Shown here: one piece after another, positions 23,430 through 33,791 of the stretch
Numbering within the stretch: position 1 is the stretch's first letter
Layout: the number at the start of each line of letters is the position of its first letter
Source: Trichuris trichiura
Taxonomy: Eukaryota > Nematoda > Enoplea > Trichinellida > Trichuridae
Assembly (NCBI GenBank): GCA_037903355.1
Contig: JBAJFE010000025.1
Coordinates: 1,488,001-1,552,000, forward strand
Reading direction: 5' to 3'
DNA: 64,000 bases
Made by a program: the position numbers and the translations under genes
Notes under the pieces: generated by a model
What the model saw: the letters and a program-made list of their open reading frames with translations, nothing else
The model's database searches: none
Told to the model about the DNA's origin: nothing

Positions 23430-24740
23430 TGATCTCCAGCATGCAATGTGTTGGATGCTACTATTTGTGTGACATCCTCATGAGATGATTTTATGGACTT
23501 GCACAGTGACTCCTTTTCATGCAATGACTATGTTAGCGATGACAATTTTCTCGCTGGATTATCATACTGTCAGCATGGTCCTTTCATGCAAGAATATTTA
23601 CGCTCCTAGGAGATATACCCTCTATGTGAAGGCAACATGCCAGTGCCAGTGCCAGATCATTCATCAGCACAGGGGTTATACACTCCATGCCTATCTAACA
23701 TGTAGGCTCAAATTCCAATCACACATCTAGGAATCATGCCCACTACTAGACCGCTGTACGTTATAGGACCCCATTAGATATTTTAGACCCATGGGAGCGA
23801 CATTCATACTTCGCATGCAGGTATATAGGTACCACAGCAATCGTATAGCTCCACGGCTTACAAGCAAGTGGTACAACTCCTAATCTCAGGTGTTGTACCT
23901 TTTAAGAATAGGCAACATGCGGTCCATTTCCATCAGAGAAGGTACGGTATAGTATCCCCATTTCAGAGCAGAATATGTTTCATGAAGGTCCATAGGTCGA
24001 TTGCTCAGTGTGAGGATGACAGAAGGTGCCAAAATTGGTGTGGATGTCTTGTGGTTTTAAACTTCCTTTTCTTTTCAACTGCTTTGTACATTTCAAATCC
24101 GTCGCATGTTGCCCTGTCGCGCTTGTCGTTAATCTTGAGGCTTTCTTGTTGTCTTTGTGACAGTAGTCCTTCCATTCTTATGCTTGTCGCTGCTGCTTTC
24201 TTCCGCTAGCATTGCGTAATCTTGCTTGAGCTCTTCAATTCCCATTGAATTGTTTTCTAACTTTTTATCCTTTCTCAAAATAATCTCTGCTGCTCACAAT
24301 TGGCCAACCGAGTTTGCATACAGTTCACATATTTTTTGTCATCACCTTTGCTCCGATTGTGCCAAATGAGCGGTCATTTTCCGACTTTGCTTTCCTTGTT
24401 ATCGCGTCCGTGACAAACGATTTGTGGATTGTGTCTTTGTGAACATATAACACCATTTGTTAACCATTGCAGACAATTTTAACCATTGTAAACTTCGCAA
24501 CTTCTACACCGTACCTCCTCTAATGAAAACCTACAAGCCCATAACCAGAATCCAACGGTCAAACGAGAGAACAATACTATCCCATACATTTGAAATTATA
24601 TACGAGCACAACGCGACACATTCAAACCTATATCATGCCATGATGTAATACATGAGGATGTCACACAAATAGATATATGAGATCACTGTCATGCAATTAA
24701 TACATGTGTGAGAATTCAATGTTATTAACACTCCCGGCAT
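23430..24740. other. No recognisable gene
   Basis: Duplicated with 61,870-63,220. It is AT-rich and carries scattered CATGC words, suggestive of a decayed extension of the minisatellite up to about 23,830. I see no domain, RNA gene or transposon end. The partner has an extra segment near 63,000-63,090 (CCCAAGTTATACCTTTCATG and following) that is absent here. Confidence 0.4.
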
Positions 24741-24749
24741 GCAAACATC

Positions 24750-26210
24750 AATTCTTACCAATGGAACAGAATGTCGTGTAGTTCTTCTTGTAGGTTCTGA
24801 CTTTCGGCTGAAACTGGATGCCCTACCAACGTATGGATGGGCGGTTATTAGTTCAAAACGGGACAAAACTTTGCCAAGACATCGAGAACAATGCACACTG
24901 CTTTGGGTCAGTTTTACTTTGGCATTTCACCCGAAGGACCTCCCAAAAATTCTTTATTTCATTATCCAATTCAGCATGCAAAACATAGAATGCAATAGTA
25001 TCACAGTGAAATACACTACAACAACTGCAATGTTGTTTTAGCCTAAAAATAATTCATTATCTATCCGTGCAACAAAAGCAATTTTTTTGTAACAACGTAA
25101 AAGACAGCTTACCGCAAACTATGCCTTTATCACACCAATATATGTGAGCAGTAGAAATGCCAAACTTGTCTCAGCTGACGATCGGTCTTTTTCAAATGGT
25201 ACTTACCAAATCATCGTCAACTGATTCATTTCTTTGTGTCCATTGTGGTAAATTCTAACACCTTGAATTCATGCTAGATTTTATCAGCTTTTTACTCATC
25301 GCTTCCTTTGCCATCAGCAATTTCCGTTCACTTTCTCTAAAACGTCACTTTGTCAACTTTAATTCACCATGACAGAACTAATAAACTTATATTCTTACCA
25401 GTGTAGAAGGACTATGACAATGATGATCATACCAATGATATACCACTGTCCATATGATATTATTAATCACAGTTTCAAGACGACCTAACATTATGCAAAT
25501 CAGCAGCAGCTACTAACGGCCGTTATCTGACCTCTGATGTAACAAAGATAAGGCAAAACGCTTACTTTAGCCCGGTCAATGTACGATTTGACCTGATTTT
25601 CCTGTTTACATTCCATCCGAGTAGCTTCTTCGATGCAAACTAACAGACCTCTTTGGCTCTATTACTTTTCCTTTCTGTTTGAACAGCGAATTTGACCTGT
25701 TTTCATTGTTTACAAATGTTCAGTTCAGTTCCCTCCGGCAACATTATCTGAAAGTTTACTTTTAGTTTACTCAAAACGAAAAGCTTTTTCTTTCTTACCT
25801 CTTTTAGAGCTTCATTTTTCCATTTGCATTTGTTTCCAATCCTCAAATACACTTACTACACAATATGAACGTTTCTTACCAAATCCGCTTAGGAGAGAGC
25901 AATTTTTTTAAACATACTGTCACCATTCCTTCGTTTCATAATGCTAAACTGAAACAATAACGTTTTAAATTTATCGTTCATACCTATTCGTTCCTTTTTG
26001 ACTTCTTTTCCCTATCCATTTAGTGATTCTGGTGTTTGCGCGAGCAACAAACACTTCACCTGCAAATGAAATTTTTTAAATTCAACTTACCTTGTCTACA
26101 ACAATTGCTAAACAGGCCAACGTCTCCAAAATGTCGGTTGCTGTTAACCTGAAAGCGACTATTAAATTTCATTTCCATTACAATCAAACGTAAAGAGCTC
26201 AAGGTTTTTC
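24750..26210 (-). other. Candidate multi-exon gene on the minus strand
   Basis: At least seven good donor sites read on the minus strand: TTG|GTAAGAA (24,755), GCG|GTAAGC (25,113), TTG|GTAAGT (25,206), CTG|GTAAGAA (25,400), AGAG|GTAAGAA (25,798), TTTG|GTAAGAA (25,880) and CAAG|GTAAGT (26,090). Open, protein-like stretches lie between them, for example ESERKLLMAKEAMSKK (after an acceptor near 25,343) and one starting MEMKFNSRFQVNSNR near 26,180 that continues in phase across a 36 bp intron into GEVFVARANTRITKW. I could not assemble one continuous frame, and some exons contain stops. The four donors that fall inside the duplication are kept in the partner. It could be a decayed gene. Product unknown. 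Confidence 0.25.
24795..24875 (-). repeat. Fragment of the CCGTTGGTAGGGC dispersed element
   Basis: Read on the minus strand: ACTAATAACCGCCCATCC followed by ATACGTTGGTAGGGCATCC. This is the outer-arm sequence of the hammerhead-bearing elements at 29.6, 34.1 and 35.7 kb. No hammerhead core is seen next to it. The duplicate is at 63,277-63,355. Confidence 0.5.
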
Positions 26211-26815
26211 CGGCTGTAAGTGCATTTTGCCGTCAACCTTTACTCTTTTTCCGGATATGCGACCGGCTGAGAGCTCACACTTCTATAGAACAATTCAAAT
26301 TTTTTATTTTTAACACATTGCACTTTCGAACAAAGGGAAAAGCGAAATTTTTGAGGGAAATCAATTCGGAAGGGAGCAAACGAAAATACGACAACGGTAT
26401 AATAGTTCGATACGACATCACAAGTGTTCTCAATCTCAAACCCACTATTATTGTCTCTCCTACCCGACAAATGGGAAGGTCAGCGGGAGCTCAGAAGGGA
26501 AAACTGATGGATACCACAAGCTGAAACCTCTCCCGCGCATACTCACTTACTGCCTTACCTATTTTCCCGTCAGGAAGTTGTCACCCTTCAAGAACCTACG
26601 CTGTCCAGCTCCAGGGTCATTTTCGCGCACACAGACCGGAACAGGACAGCACTTCCTACCACATCCCGCTACTTATTCCCACTACCTTGTTTCCTACATG
26701 GGGGGCTCGTCGCCGCGGTCTTTGCACTCAGTTCAGTGTCCACTGTCCAGCGCCCATTGACTATTGTCCGCTTTCCAGGTCCACTGTTCCTACTTCTCAC
26801 ACTGGGGACGCACGG
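26210..26815. other. No recognisable gene; start of single-copy core
   Basis: The left boundary of the single-copy region cannot be placed exactly, because the partner copy runs off the window. I see only short open frames without domains and no transposon ends. The 3' part (26,560-26,800) is C-rich on the plus strand. Confidence 0.35.
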
Positions 26816-26817
26816 CA

Positions 26818-26965
26818 GTCGACATGCGTCAGACGGCACTCGACATGCTACTCACGACATACTACATGCTACTCACGACACACGACATGCGACTCACGAC
26901 ATACGACATGCGACAGACGACACACGACATGCGACAGACGACACACGACATGCGACTGTCACATG
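26818..26965 (+). repeat. Minisatellite, 21 bp unit
   Basis: About seven units of CGACATGCGACAGACGACAC plus A, with GACATGC recurring every 21 bp (26,884, 26,905, 26,926 and others), degenerating into GACATGTGACATGC-like words up to about 27,010. Since 21 is a multiple of three, all three plus frames stay open through it, producing spurious 75-93 codon frames. Confidence 0.85.
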
Positions 26966-27063
26966 TGACATGCGGCACATGTGACAAATGACAAGCGTGA
27001 CATGTGACATGCAGATGATGCAATATTGTCGTTGTTTACTAATCTCAACGGATAGCGCCTCAC

Positions 27064-27112
27064 CCCCGCCACCCCCCTTTTTTTTTTTTGGGGGGGGCGG
27101 GGGGGCAGCTAT
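27064..27112. other. C-run / T-run / G-run fold-back
   Basis: Near-perfect inverted arrangement: a C-rich arm (CCCCCGCCACCCCCC), about twelve T residues, then a G-rich arm (GGGGGGGGCGGGGGGG). It can form a hairpin, and the G arm could form a quadruplex. Such sites are also prone to assembly or sequencing error. Confidence 0.6.
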
Positions 27113-27540
27113 CCTTTCCATGCACCTTATTCTCAAGTAGAATGTATCTCACCCGCCCTCCCCTCCGGAAACCAATATCTAAACCCACTATTCCCTATTG
27201 GATGTGAACCCCGTATGCATGCTGGAACCTATAGTGCCTACCCTCGCCCTGCCTACTGCATACTTACACGTTGATCCCGAACTTTTCCATTTTTCTCTTT
27301 CTTTTCTTGCTCCTCTTGTTGTCCCTGTTCGTTTCTTCTCGTTTCTTTTCCGTCCTCGAATTGTCTTCTTGCATCCGTTGGTATGGATCCTAAACACGGA
27401 ACCATAAACCTTATGAAATGTTGGACTGCAACCGCGATAGAAAAGACACGCGCCAGTTGAAAATTTTATTCACGCAATCACACAAAATGTATGCGTAGAA
27501 GTGTTATTCACGAAATCAACAAATTCTTTTTTTCATTGTT
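27113..27540. other. No recognisable gene
   Basis: Short frames only, in a C/T-rich context. Nothing recognisable until the hammerhead-like motif at 27,546. Confidence 0.35.
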
Positions 27541-27545
27541 TTTCA

Positions 27546-27584
27546 GAGCTTTCGGGACTGGCCAGGTCCCGTCGTCAGCAAGTC
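27546..27584 (-). ncRNA. Hammerhead-ribozyme-like motif with perfect stem II
   Basis: On the minus strand: CTGACGA (27,578-27,572), one extra C, stem II GGGAC with loop CTGGCCA and GTCCC, GAAA (27,553-27,550), GCT, C. The core and stem II are clean. Stem I is weak here (only about three pairs including G-U), and I do not see the element's arm or tail around it, so it is probably a fragment. Confidence 0.4.
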
Positions 27585-27599
27585 AGCAGTTGTCCATTC

Positions 27600-28230
27600 G
27601 AGTAATTTTCCTGAAAAAGAAATTGTTGTCACAAAAAATCTATTTGACAAAATTTACTTATCTTTTCAAGAGGAGAGCCAAATTTCTTCAAAGTCGAACT
27701 ATAAACGCGAAATTAAAATCATTTCACATGAACAACATGCAACTGCTACAATATCCTCTTCATGCTGTAACATGCACACATGCAGCAGTGACGCGACAAT
27801 GTCGAACGACGTCCAATTCGTCCCTTTTCAAATTGTTCCACACAACCATTTGGCAATTCTAAAAACCTAAAAATGCAATTCTAATCTTGAAAATTTGACT
27901 TCCTGCAAAGGGATTACCTTATCAGCATTAGTCGCCAACGCCGTCCTTATTTGCATGTCGAAAGACTAAAACGATAAGATTAAGTTCTTGAAACTGTACA
28001 GTTTCTTTTGCTCTATTGATCACCTAAAAAACCTTGTCGCTTTCCTTTGAATGCGGAATAATTGTCGCACAAAATTCATTTGCTGTGAAGGGCACATCAT
28101 ATGCTAATGACAAGATATGCTTCGACATTGTCAAGCTGAAAGAGTAAAAAGTTATCATAATAAAACTTTTATTTTATACTTACAGGAACAGCAATATCTG
28201 CTCATCATTTCGGCAAACAGATTTTTCATC
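27600..28230. other. No recognisable gene
   Basis: AT-rich sequence. A 123-codon plus-strand frame (27,491-27,862) overlaps the hammerhead motif and has no recognisable domain. I see no splice pattern that would extend it. Confidence 0.35.
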
Positions 28231-28236
28231 AGCATG

Positions 28237-28270
28237 TTGACGACAGCATGAGACGAGTCCGGAAAGCTCT
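28237..28270 (+). ncRNA. Degenerate hammerhead-like motif
   Basis: TTGACGA (28,237-28,243, first core base changed), 18 nt spacer, GAAA (28,262-28,265), GCT, C, then TGAGAAA. Spacer length and order match the other copies, but stem II and stem I pair poorly. I read it as a decayed member of the family. Confidence 0.25.
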
Positions 28271-28439
28271 GAGAAACATTGCAGAAAACTCGCTTTTGTC
28301 AAACGAGTTTTTTCAGTAAATAACACTTCGACACAAAGACAAAAAAAGTAGCAAACAAAAGGTGCGGGGTCAAAATAAGGAACTGTGTAAAGCACAGCTG
28401 CGACTAATGGAAAAGGAGGGAGAGCGATCACAGTTCAGC

Positions 28440-29550
28440 CGATGTCGTCGACGAAAGAATCGAGAAATGAAATGAAATTTACCGTGCTCTGCACACGTCG
28501 ATGCTTATTATGCAAATTTGACCGTGACCGATAAACCTTTACACTGTTTGCTTTGCAACGAGTGTGAGTGCTCGGCTGACTAAAACGGAACGAATTATTG
28601 ACACAAACTATTTACTTTACTAACATGCCAGATTGGAAGGGCAACTGCGCAAGCCTTGGGGCAAATTTTACTTTGAGTAAACATTGCCATATACAATGAA
28701 ACTTATTATTTTTTTAAAACTGAATTTGATCCTCTCTTAAACACAAATAAAAGGCGTTATTAACGTGATTGTTTCAACAGGTGAAAACAAACGCCAAGAA
28801 TCGATGACAAAATTAAAATGCAAATCTAATGAACTTTTTTTACCCAACTTCAAAAAGTAAGGTTACCGATAGAAAATAATAATGTTCCAGTAAACAAATC
28901 GCAAATGACAAAAGCTTTATTTGTGCTTCAAAGAAACTAATAAGAATTCGTCATCGATCCAACGAAAACAACAATTTTACCTGAATGTTAAACCACAAGG
29001 AAGCCGAATGAAATGAAACGATTTATCGATCAATAAATATCGTATATGCTTCCACTAAACAATCATTTTTTCCATTCCCGTATGCAATAGAAAGATGTTA
29101 ATTAATATCAATGACAGCTCAGTTCTTAATGGTCGCCATCTATTAAGAAATGGATTAACGCTGTTCTAAGATACCTCTACTGACATGGAATTGCGGAACT
29201 TATCCATTGCCAATTTTAATCTTTAATTCTTTATCATCGCATTTCTTCATCTTTTCTCACGCTCACTGAATACACCATGCACATTAGTAAGAACTTTTTG
29301 TATGCTAATTCATCTCCATAAATCATTCTTCATTCTTTTTTGACATATTTGCAAACGAGTGAAAATTTGATCCGAAGCATATTGGGTATTTAAAGCTCCA
29401 GTACGATTTATGCAAAATAATGATCAATCTGTCCAAATTATCATTGTCAAAAATAAACAAGCGTATGTTCAAATTGAAAGTGTATGATGGTTATTGTTCT
29501 GCAGTCTTTGTTCACGTTGACAGATTCATTCTTCTGTAACACAAGTTGAT
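28440..29550. other. No recognisable gene
   Basis: AT-rich, stop-rich sequence with no domain, RNA gene or transposon terminus that I can recognise. Confidence 0.4.
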
Positions 29551-29554
29551 TCGT

Positions 29555-29945
29555 AACGGCATGATGTTTCAAGGTTCTTGGTACATCTTTACCGCTTTTC
29601 CTGTTTCTTGTCCGTGTTCGTATCTGTAATTAAACGAAGCAGCTGCTCTACCAACGGATGGATGAGCGATTATTAGAAAACGATATACAGAACCAATGCA
29701 TTCATATTTATTTCAGCGCTATCCGAACATTTCAGTTTCATAGTCGGTGAGATGAAGGAGAAATCGTTTTCGGACTTCCGAAAGAGCTCTCCTCCATTTC
29801 ACTGACGATGGAACTAGAGCGTTCTGAAAGCTCTGAAATAAAAGGTTGACTCTATTGCTCCTGTACAGTTTTTCTTAATAATCGCTCAGTCATCCGTTGG
29901 TTAACCTGTTGTTTCATGTAATTACAGATACCAACAGAGAGACAA
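29555..29945 (+). mobile_element. Palindromic hammerhead-bearing element
   Basis: Outer arms are inverted: CTACCAACGGATGGATGAGC at about 29,652-29,671 faces GCTCAGTCATCCGTTGG at about 29,884-29,900, each with TGTAATT-like sequence further out. A tail with GTAACGGCATGATG and TTCTTGG lies on the left, inverse to the tail of the 35.7 kb element. The centre holds one good hammerhead core facing right and a decayed one facing left. I could not find flanking direct repeats. Confidence 0.6.
29796..29839 (+). ncRNA. Hammerhead-ribozyme-like motif, best copy
   Basis: Stem I is ATTTCA (29,796-29,801) with TGAAAT (29,834-29,839), six pairs. The core is CTGACGA (29,802-29,808). One extra T precedes stem II, GGAAC (29,810-29,814) with GTTCT (29,821-29,825), whose last pair is G-U, closed by loop TAGAGC. 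GAAA is 29,826-29,829. GCT then completes A-GCT, a self-complementary four-base stem III that can only pair between two copies, and C (29,833) sits at the cleavage position. This is the layout of dimeric type I hammerheads known from Penelope-like elements. The nucleotide inserted after A9 is unusual but occurs in some natural hammerheads. AATAAA follows immediately. Confidence 0.55.
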
Positions 29946-30199
29946 ATAAACGGCAAAAACCTTAGAAGACCTACCAAAAACCATTCGTTTTTCTGATTAC
30001 AAGTGCGCAGCATGTGTAATAAAAGAGATTAGAAGTTTGAAATTTTTACTTACGAAATAATAATGTACCTCAGTGTTTCAAAATGGAAAGAACGCATTTC
30101 ATTCCATGAAAAGGATCACAATAAAGCCCTGTTAACATAAACACGGGTTGCTTTGTAACGGGCGCCTGTTTCATGCCTAATAAATCTTCTGCAGTTTCA

Positions 30200-30390
30200 G
30201 GACATAACGGATCGTTATTTTGAAAATATTACTACCTGCCTTTCCTTCTGGTACTGTACGCGGGCTATAAAAAAAGCCTTTTTCCAAACTTCCGACCTGC
30301 AACCGCTCGAAACCGTCCAGAAAAACCGGAATGTCCCTCCGGGTAAGTACAGACGCTTAGTAATCACCCTTAATGCAATCCAGTTAAGTG
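30200..30390 (-). repeat. Isolated diverged satellite monomer fragment, inverted
   Basis: Minus-strand match to the satellite anchor region: TTTGAAAATATTACTACCTG followed by CTGTAC. It is more diverged than monomers in the arrays. Confidence 0.5.
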
Positions 30391-30499
30391 CCCCACCCAT
30401 AAAAGAACGCTTTTAATAGAAGAGAACTAGCAAGACTACCCATCGCTTACTCACCTGATCCCTGACCCGGCAGCACTACCGACAAGCTGCAAACATGGA

Positions 30500-30940
30500 A
30501 GATTTGCTTTCCGCGCGCCATTTTTCATTTCCATTCGGGTGAACCGATCGCGCTGCAAAATGGGTTCCTCATCGCTCGACAGTTGTTCTCCCATTCCGCA
30601 CGACCATTTTCGCACTCCGATAGCCCTCTCGCAGGCAAAAGTTTTCTCAAGCGCGCATCGGACGGCTGCTGAGTATTTTTGAAAATACTGCTACCTGCTT
30701 TTCGTTAATCTACTGTACCAACAATGTAAAAGAGAACTTTTTCGTATTTCCTGTCTTCCGTTGCTCAAACGAGCTCGGAAAAATCGGAATATGGTTCTGG
30801 ATAAGTATAGGGGCATAATATTCGCTAGTTCAAGTAGTACATCCATGTGCCCCCAGGGTATAGAAGAGCGGCTTTAGTCGAACACCGCTATCAAGATAAG
30901 CTATTGCTTCCAAATCTCCCTATTATACTGTCTGAAACGT
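30500..30940 (-). repeat. Isolated satellite monomer, inverted
   Basis: A nearly complete monomer on the minus strand, including TTTTTGAAAATACTGCTACC, GTTGCTCAAACGAGCTCGG and GAAGAGCGGCTTTAGTCGAAC. It lies outside any array, in opposite orientation to every array in the window. Confidence 0.8.
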
Positions 30941-30944
30941 GGCA

Positions 30945-31490
30945 TAAGTTTTTTCTTAAAAGAAAGCGTCAAAGTGATTTGATACAGATCTTCAATCGCT
31001 TGCACTACAACTGCTTAAACGGTTTCAGCAAAAAGATCAAATCGTCATGAGCAAACGGCCATTTGGTTTGTTCTCTTGGCGCTTCCAAGGTGTGTTTTTT
31101 GCGAGAGATGGTGTTTCCACTCTCCAGTATGACTCTTCCGTATAATAATGACAAGGATATTGGAATAAGAAATCGAAAACCTGTGCCTTTCACCATGGCT
31201 TAATGAGCCTGAATTACTGCAAAGCGCTCATGCACGTTACTCGACTGAAAGTCTTCATAGAAACGGGAATTTTACTCGGAAGAAATTAGGTTTTTTTAAT
31301 CGAATAGTGACCGCTGGAGGAACTTTTGCGCCAGCGAGTGATTAGCTGAAAAACGTCTACATACGTTTTTGTTTTTATGCGCGGTTGCAGCAGGCGATTG
31401 AATGCGTTTATTGCTACTGATTGTAACGAAGTCGGTTTTAAGCAATAGTAAACCTGACCATCAGTGATTCACGCACTGTAGTCCGCCATT
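30945..31490. other. No recognisable gene
   Basis: Between the inverted monomer and the hAT MITE. I see a small palindrome CTTGGCGCTTCCAAG near 31,076 and no gene. Confidence 0.35.
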
Positions 31491-31498
31491 GTTTAACT

Positions 31499-31673
31499 CA
31501 TAGTTTTTCAACCGGTTTTTGCCCCAGAACTCCCCTAGGCCTTGTCAGGGTTCCCCTAATCCTTGTAAGAGCCCACCGTTTATTGGGACAATGTCCTGCT
31601 GCATTATCCTCCAGGGCCCCCTGGCTTCCAGGGCTCCCCTAAAATCTCCCAGGGCCCACGTTGAGAAACACTG
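31499..31673 (+). mobile_element. hAT-type MITE with perfect 8 bp target duplication
   Basis: A 175 bp element starting CATAGTTTTTCAAC and ending GTTGAGAAACACTG, imperfect inverted termini of hAT type. It is flanked on both sides by GTTTAACT (31,491-31,498 and 31,674-31,681), the 8 bp duplication typical of hAT. The interior carries CAGGGCCC/GGGAG blocks resembling the left end of the 960 bp element at 9.55 kb, so the two may be related. Confidence 0.85.
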
Positions 31674-32907
31674 GTTTAACTGAAAAGAACTTCCGATCCG
31701 TTGATCATTTCGAAAAAAACGTAGCAAAATGTTAGCCACAAAAAGAGCTGTTCCCATTATCCTACGGGGTGTGCTTTTTTTTTTATTATGCATGTGCCCA
31801 TTTTAGGCAACAGTACGAAGCAGGAGAGGAGCCGCGCCGTCCAGCTGAATTGCATAGAAGCTGATCGCGTATGGCTTAGGATTGCCTTGTCTCCAAGAGA
31901 CTTATTTTATGATTTTTTTCAGGCAATCCCTGAACTAGTTCGTACCAGTTTTGGACCCCGTGCAACGCTTAAGGTACTTTTCTGTTTTTCCCAACTGTTT
32001 GTCAGGCTTTTATCGAAATCTGTAAACGTGTTTTTTCACTTATTCAATATACTAGTAGGCGGATAGAATGAAATTTTTTTCTTTAAAAATACGGTGATCA
32101 CAAACGGTGGTAATGCTGTTTTGCGCGACGTGGGCGGGAAACCATGTTACATATTTTGATTTTATTCATCAATTATTATGTATACTGAAGTTCCACATCC
32201 CGCGGCGAAGTCAATGATAGAAATCAGTTGTTATTCTGGTAAAGACGATCAAGTCGTAGTCGCTTTAAAATTGTATCTTCTCTTCTTGAAGCTGCGGAAA
32301 TATTGAATGCAACTGAGCCATTCTTGACATAATATATGCATCTTGTTCACGTTATAACAGAACTGCAAGCAGATTTGACTGACGTGGTGGCACGTTGCAA
32401 TGACAAAATGCGGTACATATAGTAAAGCAATTTTATTCATTCAATTTTTCATTTTAATGAATACCTTTTCGGCAGAAGTATAAACATAAATAACGAAGAA
32501 GAGTTGTTGGATGTTGTTCGCAATTGTATTGTTTGAACGCATGTGGCAGGGGATGCCATCAAATTGGTTACTATCGATGCACAATTCGGAAAGCAGATTG
32601 ATAGGTTCGTATTGAAAAGGTTTATAAAGATTTTATTGCTAGTTTTAGTATATCAGTTATTTAATTGTTGTTAGATTTCCGGCGGGCAGATTGAGGATTC
32701 AAAATTAATAAAAGGGGTCGTTCTAAACAAGGTTACAATTCTCGCGTTATTTTATTAGATTCCAGTTTAGAATTCCACAAATTTGAAAGTCAGACAATCT
32801 TAATTGTATCGTATTGTCAAGAATGGAATAATGTCGTCCATACTTATGCTATTTATCAGTTTTTAACTTGTACGAATGTTTAACGTTTTTGTTCGAACGG
32901 ATAATTG

Positions 32908-33126
32908 GTCTTCTGTTTCACGACTTTGGCCTGTTTGGTGTATCTGTAGGTAAACTTCAAAGTGCCTTACTAACGAATGGATGAGCAAATTGTTAGAGAA
33001 ATTACAGAACAAATTCTGTACTGCATGTTTCGGAACTGCTCTTGTTCTGTCGTCAGCAGTAACTCGTGAACCAGAAGACCAACTATGAAACAACCTAAGC
33101 CTGTTAAAAGACACCTCGTCTTTCGC
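32908..33126 (-). mobile_element. Single-armed hammerhead-bearing element, 12 bp flanking repeats
   Basis: Lies inside the CCT3 pseudogene, between AACGGATAATTG (32,896-32,907) and AACGGATATTTG (33,127-33,138), an imperfect 12 bp direct repeat. It contains the hammerhead-like core, the arm sequence (CTTACTAACGAATGGATGAGC at 32,964 onward, compare CTACCAACGGATGGATGAGC at 29.65 kb) and a tail with AAGCCTGTTAAAAGACACC similar to the other members. Confidence 0.6.
33019..33061 (-). ncRNA. Hammerhead-like motif with compensated stem I
   Basis: On the minus strand: stem I TACTG (33,061-33,057), CTGACGA (33,056-33,050), one extra C, stem II with GAAC, loop AAGAGCA and GTTC, GAAA (33,031-33,028), CAT, G, then CAGTA (33,023-33,019) completing a perfect five-pair stem I. 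The stem I sequence differs wholly from ATTTCA/TGAAAT at 29.8 kb yet still pairs. The base at the cleavage position is G, which hammerheads do not tolerate, so this copy is probably inactive. Confidence 0.45.
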
Positions 33127-33791
33127 AACGGATATTTGCTTGAGTGTTTTTCAGGCATCGTTTAAATGTTCAAATATGGCTTCCGTAACATATATGCATG
33201 AAACTAAAAAGAAAACTGTGAAAGCCTTGCGTGATAACATGAACTAAAGCTGAATTTAGTTCTCTGCTAAAAAGGTGTTTTCGATTAGGCTCAACATTTC
33301 CTCGTAATGAAAAATATATCCGTGATTCGTCGCATAAGAAGAACGGACAGTGATCGCTTAGCAAAGTATTTCCTATTAGAGACTGCGTTAATGAATTTTC
33401 AAAATTTTCTTTTAAATTTCAGATTAACAGGTGCAACGGTTGCTCACGATCCAGTCGATCTGACCGAACATGACGTAGGAACAAAAGCATCTGAACTTTA
33501 TGCAGAAACAATTGGCGCTGAGTAAATATCCAATTTGTCAAATCTTTTTTATTAGACTTTTTTTACAAATGATTGATAGGAACTTCACATTTGTGATTAA
33601 TGATGAGGACGCTGAAGCTTGCATATTGTTGCCTCGAAATCCCAATAAGGACATACTGATGGAAATGGATCGAAATTTACAAGATGCATTGCACGTTGTT
33701 GGCAATGTATTCCTGAATCCAAAAGTACTTCCCGGTGGTGGTGGTGCTATTGAAATAGCGTTGGCTCAAGTTTGGTATAGATTTATTCACT

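Larger units (their letters stand above)
19510..25555 (+). repeat. Large duplicated segment, copy 1 (partner at 57.97-64.0 kb)
   Basis: Collinear with 57,970-64,000 at an offset of about 38.44 kb, with small indels and substitutions. The paralogy starts inside the preceding satellite (about 16.85 kb) and is cut by the end of the window, so its right limit is unknown. Within it, 19.6-20.2 kb is purine-rich on the plus strand, giving long hydrophobic frames on the minus strand that I do not believe. The stretch 20.2-21.3 kb shows nothing recognisable. Two candidate spliced genes and a minisatellite are annotated separately. Confidence 0.85.

Noticed and set aside
26687..26991. Three overlapping frames with repeats of RHTTCD/ATHDTR
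   Set aside because: Produced by a 21 bp minisatellite that keeps all plus frames open.
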